This document shows, piece after piece, positions 1 to 4,578 of a stretch of DNA of 5,045 nt (its first letter is position 1; each line of letters starts with the position of its first letter). The DNA is from Bryobacteraceae bacterium (GTDB lineage: Bacteria > Acidobacteriota > Terriglobia > Bryobacterales > Bryobacteraceae). The stretch is taken from contig JANXXV010000598.1 in the NCBI GenBank assembly GCA_025350445.1, forward strand, positions 1-5,045, in the 5' to 3' direction. The position numbers and the translations under genes are program-made. The notes below the pieces were generated by a model. The model was given only the letters and a program-made list of their open reading frames with translations, searched no databases and had not been told where the DNA came from.

Positions 1-144
1 CGTGACCTGTGCTCCCGCAATGACAGCGCCCGTTGGATCGACAATTTGCCCGGTGATTTCACCGGCCGTTTGCGCGAAGAGCGGCGCTGTCGATAACGGA
101 GCGAACAGCAGAATCAAGGCGGCGAAGCACTTTCTCCAGCACAT
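1..144 (-). CDS. N-terminus of a secreted TonB-dependent-receptor-like protein (partial)
   Basis: Only the first 48 codons are in the window; the gene continues past the left edge. The reverse strand reads MCWRKCFAALILLFAPLSTA then PLFAQ, a clear signal peptide: basic n-region (R4, K5), hydrophobic core at residues 7-17, and a likely signal peptidase I cut after FA at 23-24. The mature start, TAGEITGQIVDPTGAVIAGA, is the first strand of a carboxypeptidase-regulatory-like (CarboxypepD_reg/Ig-like) domain. In Acidobacteria this domain typically leads very large Oar-like TonB-dependent outer-membrane receptors. The start ATG (142-144) is preceded on the minus strand by a strong Shine-Dalgarno AAGGAGG (151-157 on the plus strand) at good spacing, which fixes the start. 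The gene is divergent from the cupin gene at 214. The N-terminal type is well supported; that the missing remainder is a TonB barrel is inference, since other secreted proteins with the same plug-like domain exist. Confidence 0.8.
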   Translation of the reverse strand, partial: MCWRKCFAALILLFAPLSTAPLFAQTAGEITGQIVDPTGAVIAGAQVT

Positions 145-213
145 GGCAGGCCTCCTTGGAAGGACTGGAGGTGGTATATCATAAACACCGGATCGTTTAC
201 AAGGAGGACCCCG
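145..213. promoter_or_regulatory. Divergent intergenic region with ribosome binding sites for both genes
   Basis: This 69-bp gap separates the start codons of the receptor-like gene (minus) and the cupin gene (plus), so promoters for both must lie here or extend into the opposite gene. A Shine-Dalgarno sits at each end: CCTCCTT at 151-157 (AAGGAGG on the minus strand) and AAGGAGG at 201-207, 6 nt before the cupin ATG. The AT-rich stretch TATATCATAAA (175-185) is the only plausible -10 zone for the cupin gene. TTGGAA at 156-161 could act as a weak -35, though its spacing to TATCAT is 15 bp, shorter than ideal. The promoter call is tentative; the two ribosome binding sites are clear. Confidence 0.5.
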
Positions 214-1077
214 ATGAAACATTTCGTATTCGCCGCCATCGTGATCACCCAGTCGTTGATAGCGGCGGACGTGGGCGCCCGCAAGGTCGATCCCACGTTT
301 CTGCATCGCTACATTCCGGACACGAAGACGAAGGATGCGGATGTATCGGCGAGCACCTGCCACTACAAACCGATCTTCGGCGCCGGCGACTCACAGCCTG
401 AAATTCTTCGGGGAGTAGAGCGCTTTGGAGAGATTACGATCGACGCAGCTGGAAAATGCAAGGCCGTCAGTTATGCCGCCGAGGAGCAAGCGTACGTTAT
501 CTTGGAAGGCCGTGGAGCGTTACAGTACGGGCCAGATCGATCCCCGGTGAAGAAGAACGATTTCATGTATCTGCCCGCGGGCATCGAGCATGGGCTTTCA
601 AACACCGGTGACACGCCGTTGCGGCTGTTTGTCATGGGTTTCAAAGTGCCGGCTGGTACCGCGCCTCCAGCGAAATTGCAGATCGCGAACATGGATGATG
701 TCAAGACGCAGTTTGTCGGGGGACATCCCGATTCCGTGGTCTATCAACTGATGATCGGCGACACCACCTCCAAGCGGGATCGGCTCGCGGCCGGACATCT
801 GCTGGTGAGCCTTTATGTGATGACGTTCCAACCGGGAGGCACTAATTTCCCACACCATCATGACAATGAAGAGGAGATTTACGTGCTGCTGGACGGAACA
901 GGCGACATGGTAGCCGGTAGCGGCACGAACGGTGTGGAAGGGAAGTACGCCGCGAAGCCCGGCGATGCTTATTTCTATCGCTTAAATTCCACTGTTGGCT
1001 TCTATAACAGCAATCAGGGCCCGGCAAGAATCCTGGCGGTTCGATCCACCTATCCCCGGAAACCGCGCCCCGAATAG
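214..1077 (+). CDS. Exported bicupin (two-cupin-domain) protein
   Basis: A 287-residue protein of the cupin superfamily, function unknown. It starts at ATG 214 behind a perfect AAGGAGG (201-207). Residues 1-22 look like a signal peptide (K2, hydrophobic 4-18, small residues AADVGA), so a periplasmic location is likely. Cupin 1 spans roughly residues 68-145: its motif 1 has lost the HxH pair, keeping only E90/E91 before YVILEG, while motif 2 keeps PAGIEHG with H126. Cupin 2 spans roughly 198-280: motif 1 is intact (FPHHHDNEEE, with H214, H216 and E220/E221 as likely metal ligands), but motif 2 (AKPGDAYFYRLNSTVGFYN) has no histidine where the fourth ligand is expected. The second domain is therefore the probable metal site. 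Related bicupins include quercetin dioxygenase-like and sugar-isomerase-like enzymes, but nothing here identifies a substrate. It is divergent from the receptor gene. Its TAG stop (1075-1077) directly abuts the stop of the M20 gene remnant on the other strand. Confidence 0.88.
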   Translation: MKHFVFAAIVITQSLIAADVGARKVDPTFLHRYIPDTKTKDADVSASTCHYKPIFGAGDSQPEILRGVERFGEITIDAAGKCKAVSYAAEEQAYVILEGRGALQYGPDRSPVKKNDFMYLPAGIEHGLSNTGDTPLRLFVMGFKVPAGTAPPAKLQIANMDDVKTQFVGGHPDSVVYQLMIGDTTSKRDRLAAGHLLVSLYVMTFQPGGTNFPHHHDNEEEIYVLLDGTGDMVAGSGTNGVEGKYAAKPGDAYFYRLNSTVGFYNSNQGPARILAVRSTYPRKPRPE

Positions 1078-1297
1078 TCAGATCGTCAGCACCAGCTTCG
1101 CCAGCAGCGCCGTCCGGTCCGCAATGCGGTCCATGAGAATACTCTCATTCGGGGCATGCGCACCTTCCCCCACCCCACCCATCCAGCGTCGGGATTCCCA
1201 GCGCCGCGGTGAAGTTGCCATCCGAACCCCCGCCCGTGCTCGATTCCTCCAACACCACTCCCAACGCCTTCGCCTGCTGGAACAGCGCGGCAACGCC
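1078..1297 (-). repeat. Left direct repeat (M20 3'-end copy) flanking the RM pair
   Basis: This copy pairs with 2968-3204 in direct orientation, with a period of 1890 bp from the stop end. Hand alignment gives 27 mismatches over 210 aligned bases (about 87% identity), plus a 5-bp and a 12-bp length difference. The longest exact block is 36 bp (1096-1131 against 2986-3021). Similarity fades abruptly beyond 1297. Confidence 0.9.
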
Positions 1298-1322
1298 AGC
1301 ATTGCGGTCAAGCCCATTGTTG
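1078..1322 (-). pseudogene. Truncated, frameshifted 3' end of an M20 peptidase gene
   Basis: This is a second, broken copy of the C-terminal end of the M20 gene at 2968-4092, in the same orientation. Reading the minus strand, the first frame gives [20 protein letters not shown], then the conserved stretch through GGGSDGNF to IPTLDG. A change of frame is then needed to continue [13 protein letters not shown] to the end, LVLTI and TGA (1078-1080). The frame break is a 5-bp shortage in a C-rich run on the plus strand (1165-1180, compared with 3055-3075). A separate 12-bp difference near 1266 is in frame: the intact gene has ALGLALG where this has ALG. Nothing upstream of about 1322 resembles the first 285 residues of the family; an in-frame TGA lies just beyond. 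It keeps the metal-ligand histidine region (EGAHAPNES) but cannot encode an enzyme. Almost all base differences from the intact copy are synonymous, so it decayed late. Confidence 0.88.
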
Positions 1323-1417
1323 GCATGAACTGGACCAACTATTCATTTTGACGCTTTCTGATTCCAATCGTGCTGCCGGAAATTACACAGCGCTCTCCGG
1401 CGCGCCAAATCTAAGTG

Positions 1418-2290
1418 TTAGTCACCGGCGCTGACTATCAACGCCTCAGCGCGGGGAGTTTCTGATGAACCATTCACGAGGTTCCGGCGCTGCGATCGCC
1501 ATTCAGGATGAGAACCAGTTTCTAAACTGATGAGCCGCTCCTTGACCGCCGCGCAATCGTTGACATCACCAGTGATCCATCGGCGGTTGAACCGTTGGGC
1601 GACGTACGCCGTGACGCCTCCGCCCGCAAACGGATCGCAAATCAGGTCGCCCTCGACGGTGGTCAGTTGAATCACTCGCTCTAGAATGATCGGTGCCAAT
1701 TCATTCGCAGGGCGGTTCTTATACTTTCGATGCCGCACCGGAGGAACGTCGTCCCACACATCGGTCAAATTAATGCCTTTCGGGTTGAGGAACTTCCTAT
1801 GCCCGCCGTAATCCTTGACATCTTTATGACAGTGGCGGCAAGTTTGGATTGGGGTTCGAACGATATCACGGTCAAAGACGCGAGGCTTCACACCTTTGAT
1901 GTAGTAAAGCATCCCGTAGTGGCTCGGCGATAGACGGTTTGGGATTGGCAGACTATGGGCCTTGTCAATCGCGATCCAATGCTTGAAAGTCAGTCCTTTA
2001 AACGAGTTAAGATACACTCCATAACTCATTAGCCACTTTGGAAGATTGTAGACAAACAAAGCGCCGCCAGGCGCCAGCACCCGGACCGCCTCCTTAAGCC
2101 AACGTTCACTCCAATTGAGACATTCGCCAGACGACAGATCGTCGCGACCTTTCGAACCGTAGTCTTTCTTCAGATTGAACGGGGGATCGGCAAAAAGAGT
2201 ATGAACGGAGCCATCCTGTACCGATCCTAGTAATTCGAGGCAGTCGGCCTGGAAGAGACTTCCCAGATTTGTTGAATAGAGTCGGCGCAT
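1418..2290 (-). CDS. Type II DNA methyltransferase, beta-class (N6-adenine or N4-cytosine)
   Basis: This enzyme transfers a methyl group from S-adenosylmethionine to an exocyclic amino group of DNA and protects the host from the neighbouring endonuclease. With the start at 2290 it has 290 residues. The catalytic motif IV, ADPPFNL, is at about 35-40, and the AdoMet-binding motif I, CDPFAGGGVTA, near the C-terminus at about 218-228. Motif IV before the target-recognition region and motif I defines the beta class (N6_N4_Mtase fold). APGGALFVYN (about 74-82) fits motif V/VI. The middle, target-recognition part has CRHCHKDVKDYGGH (C151, C154, H156, H164), a possible zinc-knuckle-like element, followed by LTDVWDDVPPVRH, a block I know from related methylases. 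The frame stays open upstream to 2476, but that would overlap the endonuclease gene and add residues unlike the family; ATG 2290 is preferred although no strong Shine-Dalgarno is visible. Adenine versus cytosine target cannot be decided from DPPF alone. It is divergent from the endonuclease. Confidence 0.9.
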   Translation of the reverse strand: MRRLYSTNLGSLFQADCLELLGSVQDGSVHTLFADPPFNLKKDYGSKGRDDLSSGECLNWSERWLKEAVRVLAPGGALFVYNLPKWLMSYGVYLNSFKGLTFKHWIAIDKAHSLPIPNRLSPSHYGMLYYIKGVKPRVFDRDIVRTPIQTCRHCHKDVKDYGGHRKFLNPKGINLTDVWDDVPPVRHRKYKNRPANELAPIILERVIQLTTVEGDLICDPFAGGGVTAYVAQRFNRRWITGDVNDCAAVKERLISLETGSHPEWRSQRRNLVNGSSETPRAEALIVSAGD

Positions 2291-2407
2291 CGGGTCTACG
2301 TCTGGCGACCAGCGTAGGGGAAAATTCTCCAGAACGCAACGCTTCGAGTCTGTGGAGAAAAGAAACCCTTGCTTCACAAGTATACTTATCGACTGGACAA
2401 CTAAATA
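2291..2407. promoter_or_regulatory. Divergent RM promoter region with a 10-bp palindrome
   Basis: This 117-bp gap lies between the methyltransferase start (2290) and the endonuclease start (2408), so it must carry the promoters that balance modification against restriction. It contains the perfect palindrome AAGTATACTT (2378-2387), which includes TATACT, a good -10 match readable on both strands. For the endonuclease this would put transcription start near 2393, leaving a very short leader. No convincing -35 is seen on either strand. Neither gene has a clear Shine-Dalgarno. There is no separate controller (C) gene in the window. The palindrome could instead be an operator for one of the two proteins; that is inference. 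Confidence 0.4.
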
Positions 2408-2962
2408 ATGGCAAAGATTACTGAAATCTTTAATTTCGACGGGGTCGAAACCAAGATGAACCGGCTTGGGCTCCAAATAATTCTTGAAGAGGTGTGTGAA
2501 TTGCTCCGATCAGCCACGATCCTTCTTGAAGAGCGCAAGCAAGCGAATGGGGCAGCGGCAGTTCGGGAACTAATTGATTTGCGCTTTGCCGCAGCAAGCG
2601 GCTGGGAGCGCAAGCAGTCCGGCGATGTGGATTGGATGAAATGCAAAGTGATCAATGGCACGAAGGTGTGCCTGGGAGTCGAGATTCAGGTCTCCGCGCG
2701 GAGTGAGTTGCTCTACAAAGACATTTTGCATCTGCGCACCAGAATTTCTCAGGGTGACATCAACCTTGGAATCATCGTAGTTCCGAGCGACAAAATGCAG
2801 TCTTACTTGCCCGATCGTACACCGTCAATTTCCTTCGCAAAGAAAGTGATGCGGGAGACCGACGCAGACAGACTACCAATCCTGTTGATTGAAATTGACC
2901 ATGGCGGGCCGGGACCGGCTCTAAAAAAGAAGATAACCAACATGGGAGAGGACTCGTTGTAG
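2408..2962 (+). CDS. BglII/BstYI-family type II restriction endonuclease
   Basis: A 184-residue protein that I assign to the BglII/BstYI family of PD-(D/E)XK-fold restriction enzymes by remembered similarity. The N-terminus (MAKITEIFNFDGVETKMNRL) is followed by a helical segment (21-47), like the BstYI start. The core carries D73/D75 in GDVDW, a loop, then VEIQVSARSELLYKD, in which E92 and Q94 form the E-x-Q active-site variant seen in BglII and BstYI in place of ExK. The following strands, NLGIIVVPSDKM (119-130) and a closing PILLIEI (157-163), match the order in BstYI. BglII is 223 and BstYI about 203 residues, so this is short but probably complete. The gap between the aspartate and the ExQ glutamate (16 residues) is longer than in those enzymes (8). 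Family members cut GATC-centred sites such as AGATCT or RGATCY; this one's site is not shown by the sequence. It is divergent from its methyltransferase, and its stop lies 5 bp from the M20 stop. Start ATG 2408 has no strong ribosome binding site. Confidence 0.82.
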   Translation: MAKITEIFNFDGVETKMNRLGLQIILEEVCELLRSATILLEERKQANGAAAVRELIDLRFAAASGWERKQSGDVDWMKCKVINGTKVCLGVEIQVSARSELLYKDILHLRTRISQGDINLGIIVVPSDKMQSYLPDRTPSISFAKKVMRETDADRLPILLIEIDHGGPGPALKKKITNMGEDSL

Positions 2963-2967
2963 CGTAG

Positions 2968-3204
2968 CTAGACAGCCAGCACCAACTTCGCCAGCAGCGC
3001 CGTCCGGTCCGCAATGCGGTCGATCAGGATGCTCTCATTCGGCGCATGCGCGCCTTCCCCAACCCCCCCCAGTCCATCCAGCGTCGGAATCCCCAGCGCA
3101 GCGGTAAAATTCCCGTCCGACCCTCCACCTGTGCTCGATTCCTCTAACACCACACCCAACGCAAGCCCCAATGCCTTCGCCTTATGGAACAGCGCGGCAA
3201 CGCC
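2968..3204 (-). repeat. Right direct repeat: intact M20 3' end
   Basis: This is the last 237 bp of the intact M20 gene, the partner of 1078-1297. Compared with that copy it has 5 extra bases in the C-rich run (3061-3075) and 12 extra in-frame bases (3162-3173). The latter look like an imperfect tandem repeat encoding ALGLALG. It encodes the domain with GGGSDGNF and the ligand histidine in EGAHAP. Confidence 0.9.
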
Positions 3205-4092
3205 CGCGGTGCGCTCCATCGGCGGACGGTTCAGTCCCCCGGTCACGGTAACGGTGCAACGCTTATCCACCGCCCGCAACGACCGGAACTTTCTATCCAG
3301 ACCAGTACCATCTTTCATCCGCGCGATACGAATATCCACCGCCACCTGGGCCTCGGCCGCGATCACATTCGTCCGCGTGCCTCCCGAGATCACCCCCGGA
3401 TTCACCGTGATCCCCCGTTCCAACTGCGTAAACGCCGAGATCTTCTCAATCTGCCGCGCCAGTTCCAAAATCGCGCTGGCGCCGTTGGTAAAATCGACTC
3501 CGGCGTGAGCGGCCTTCCCCCTCACGGAAACCACGTAGTCGCCTACGCCTTTGCGGGCAGTCTTCAGCATCCCGTTCATGCCCTGACCCGGCTCCAGCAC
3601 CAGCACCGCAGCGCTCCGCAGCGCTTCTCTCTCGGTAATCGGCCGCGAAGAATCGCTCCCCACTTCTTCATCCGAATTGAGCTGCAACAAAACCTTCCGG
3701 TTCACTGGAATATCCAAGTCACGCAGCGCCCGCATCGCGAAGACAAAGAACACGATGCCCGCTTTCATATCCAGTACTCCCGGACCCCACAGCCGTCCCT
3801 GACTCTGCCGGAACGGCATCTTCGCCAGCGTCCCCAGCGGGTACACCGTGTCGGAATGTCCCAGCGCCATCACCTGGCCGGTCTTCTTGCCCGGCAGCCG
3901 GAACGTGCATTGCAGGTGGCCCCCGGCCATCCGTTTGCAGTCCGCAATATCCGCCACTCTCTCCGAAAACAGGTCGGTGAAACGCCGGATCGCCTCCGGG
4001 GAATCGCTCGGCGACTCGCATTCCACCAGCTCGCGCGTCAGCGCAATAATGTCCTTCTGTTTCTTCTTGGCGTAGCTAAGTAATTGATCCAT
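2968..4092 (-). CDS. M20 family metallopeptidase (carboxypeptidase G2-like)
   Basis: A 374-residue di-zinc hydrolase of the M20/ArgE/CPG2 family, which cleaves C-terminal amino acids or N-acyl amino acid amide bonds; the substrate cannot be told from sequence. All expected active-site residues are present and can be mapped to CPG2: H79 and D81 in LGHSDTVYP, bridging D108 in GPGVLDMKAG, general base E142 and ligand E143 in SDEEVGS, ligand E167 in LEPG, and H349 in EGAHAPNES. The lid/dimerisation domain runs from about 178 to 290, with RGKAAHAG (H196) and NPGVISGGTRTN (231-242). Length is normal. There is no signal peptide, so it is probably cytoplasmic, unlike periplasmic CPG2. The start at ATG 4092 is followed directly by an amphipathic helix usual for the family; a GGGG run abuts the ATG but is too close to be a good ribosome binding site. 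It is divergent from fabZ (24 bp apart) and convergent with the endonuclease. Its last 79 codons exist as a damaged second copy at 1078-1322. Confidence 0.92.
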   Translation of the reverse strand: MDQLLSYAKKKQKDIIALTRELVECESPSDSPEAIRRFTDLFSERVADIADCKRMAGGHLQCTFRLPGKKTGQVMALGHSDTVYPLGTLAKMPFRQSQGRLWGPGVLDMKAGIVFFVFAMRALRDLDIPVNRKVLLQLNSDEEVGSDSSRPITEREALRSAAVLVLEPGQGMNGMLKTARKGVGDYVVSVRGKAAHAGVDFTNGASAILELARQIEKISAFTQLERGITVNPGVISGGTRTNVIAAEAQVAVDIRIARMKDGTGLDRKFRSLRAVDKRCTVTVTGGLNRPPMERTAGVAALFHKAKALGLALGVVLEESSTGGGSDGNFTAALGIPTLDGLGGVGEGAHAPNESILIDRIADRTALLAKLVLAV

Positions 4093-4116
4093 CCCCTGTT
4101 ATAATAACGGGACGGC
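4093..4116. promoter_or_regulatory. 24-bp divergent gap with a consensus -10 for fabZ
   Basis: Only 24 bp separate the ATG codons of the M20 gene (minus) and fabZ (plus). The gap contains TATAAT (4100-4105), a perfect -10 hexamer on the plus strand, and on the minus strand the overlapping TTATTATAAC could serve the M20 gene. If TATAAT is used, the fabZ transcript would start within about 5-8 nt of its ATG, nearly leaderless. No -35 at 16-18 bp spacing is convincing. GGGACGG just before the fabZ ATG is a poor Shine-Dalgarno. Confidence 0.4.
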
Positions 4117-4563
4117 ATGCCCATTCTGGATATACAGGCCATCCAAGACCTGCTTCCCCACCGCTATCCTTTTCTTCTGATCGATCGCATTCTCGAACTG
4201 GAAGACATGCGTGTGGTGTCGATTAAGAACGTGACGATGAACGAGCCTCACTTCACCGGTCACTTCCCCGGCTTCCCGGTAATGCCCGGCGTATTGATAA
4301 TCGAAGCCATGGCGCAGACCGCCGGCGTCCTGGTGCTCAATCGCATCCAGAACCGCGCCGAAAAACTGGTGTTCCTCGCCATGATCGAGCAAGCCCGCTT
4401 CCGCAAGCCCGTGGTTCCCGGCGATCAGTTGCGCATCGAAGTGGTCTTCCTGAAGCTGAAGCCCAGCGTGGCGAAGATTCATGCGGTCGCGACCGTGGAC
4501 GGCGTTGTGGTGGCCGAAGCCGATCTGATGTGTACCCTTTCCGACAGAGCCCCCGCCCCTTAA
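4117..4563 (+). CDS. fabZ: 3-hydroxyacyl-[acyl-carrier-protein] dehydratase FabZ
   Basis: FabZ dehydrates 3-hydroxyacyl-ACP to trans-2-enoyl-ACP in type II fatty acid synthesis in the cytoplasm. The 148-residue product has the hot-dog-fold family's normal length and landmarks: LPHRYPFLLIDRI at 13-25, the active-site histidine H49 in HFTGHFPGFPVMPGV, and the catalytic glutamate E63 in IIEAMAQ, the same numbering as the Pseudomonas enzyme. The later FLAMIEQARFRKPVVPGD block (86-103) is also conserved. MPILDIQAI is a typical FabZ N-terminus, supporting ATG 4117. The gene is followed after 15 bp by lpxA, the usual pairing in Gram-negatives, where FabZ and LpxA both use 3-hydroxyacyl-ACP and so link membrane phospholipid and lipid A synthesis. 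Whether lpxC or lpxD is nearby cannot be seen; the gene immediately upstream is the divergent M20 gene, so fabZ starts this transcription unit here. Confidence 0.97.
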   Translation: MPILDIQAIQDLLPHRYPFLLIDRILELEDMRVVSIKNVTMNEPHFTGHFPGFPVMPGVLIIEAMAQTAGVLVLNRIQNRAEKLVFLAMIEQARFRKPVVPGDQLRIEVVFLKLKPSVAKIHAVATVDGVVVAEADLMCTLSDRAPAP

Positions 4564-4578
4564 ATAAGGCCGCTTCCC

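Larger units (their letters stand above)
1078..2967. mobile_element. Putative acquired RM island with duplicated target-gene end
   Basis: The unit consists of the damaged M20 3' end, about 95 bp of unassigned sequence (1323-1417) and the divergent methyltransferase and endonuclease genes. It lies between a cupin gene and an M20 gene that would otherwise be convergent neighbours. There is no transposase, integrase, tRNA or terminal inverted repeat visible, so this is not a classical insertion sequence. Insertion of RM units with long target duplications is a known pattern in bacterial genome comparisons. The G+C of several 60-base lines inside is low (about 35% at 2401-2460, 38% at 1981-2040, 50% at 2821-2880) against about 63% in the M20 gene (3361-3420), although one line inside reaches 62% (2041-2100). 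The exact borders and mechanism are inferred. Confidence 0.55.

Noticed and set aside
151..207. Perfect 7-bp complementarity between CCTCCTT (151-157) and AAGGAGG (201-207)
   Set aside because: Both are Shine-Dalgarno sequences on opposite strands, so their complementarity follows automatically and needs no regulatory hairpin.
995..1351. Plus-strand open frame of 118 codons overlapping the cupin gene end and the M20 remnant
   Set aside because: It lies antisense to the M20 remnant and in another frame of the cupin gene, with no ribosome binding site and low-complexity R/S/P-rich content typical of a shadow frame.
1399..1406. GGCGCGCC palindrome between the M20 remnant and the methyltransferase stop
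   Set aside because: An 8-bp G+C palindrome with no loop and no following T-run is not a terminator and is expected by chance in such sequence.
2291..2476. N-terminal extension of the methyltransferase by 62 residues to ATG 2476
   Set aside because: It would overlap the first 69 bp of the endonuclease gene on the other strand and remove the space needed for promoters. The added residues resemble no methylase N-terminus, and family-like sequence begins right after the methionine at 2290.
3184..4083. Long plus-strand open frame (299 codons) antisense to the M20 gene
   Set aside because: The M20 gene on the other strand has every catalytic motif. The antisense product is rich in H, R, P and Q, as expected from G+C-rich shadow frames.
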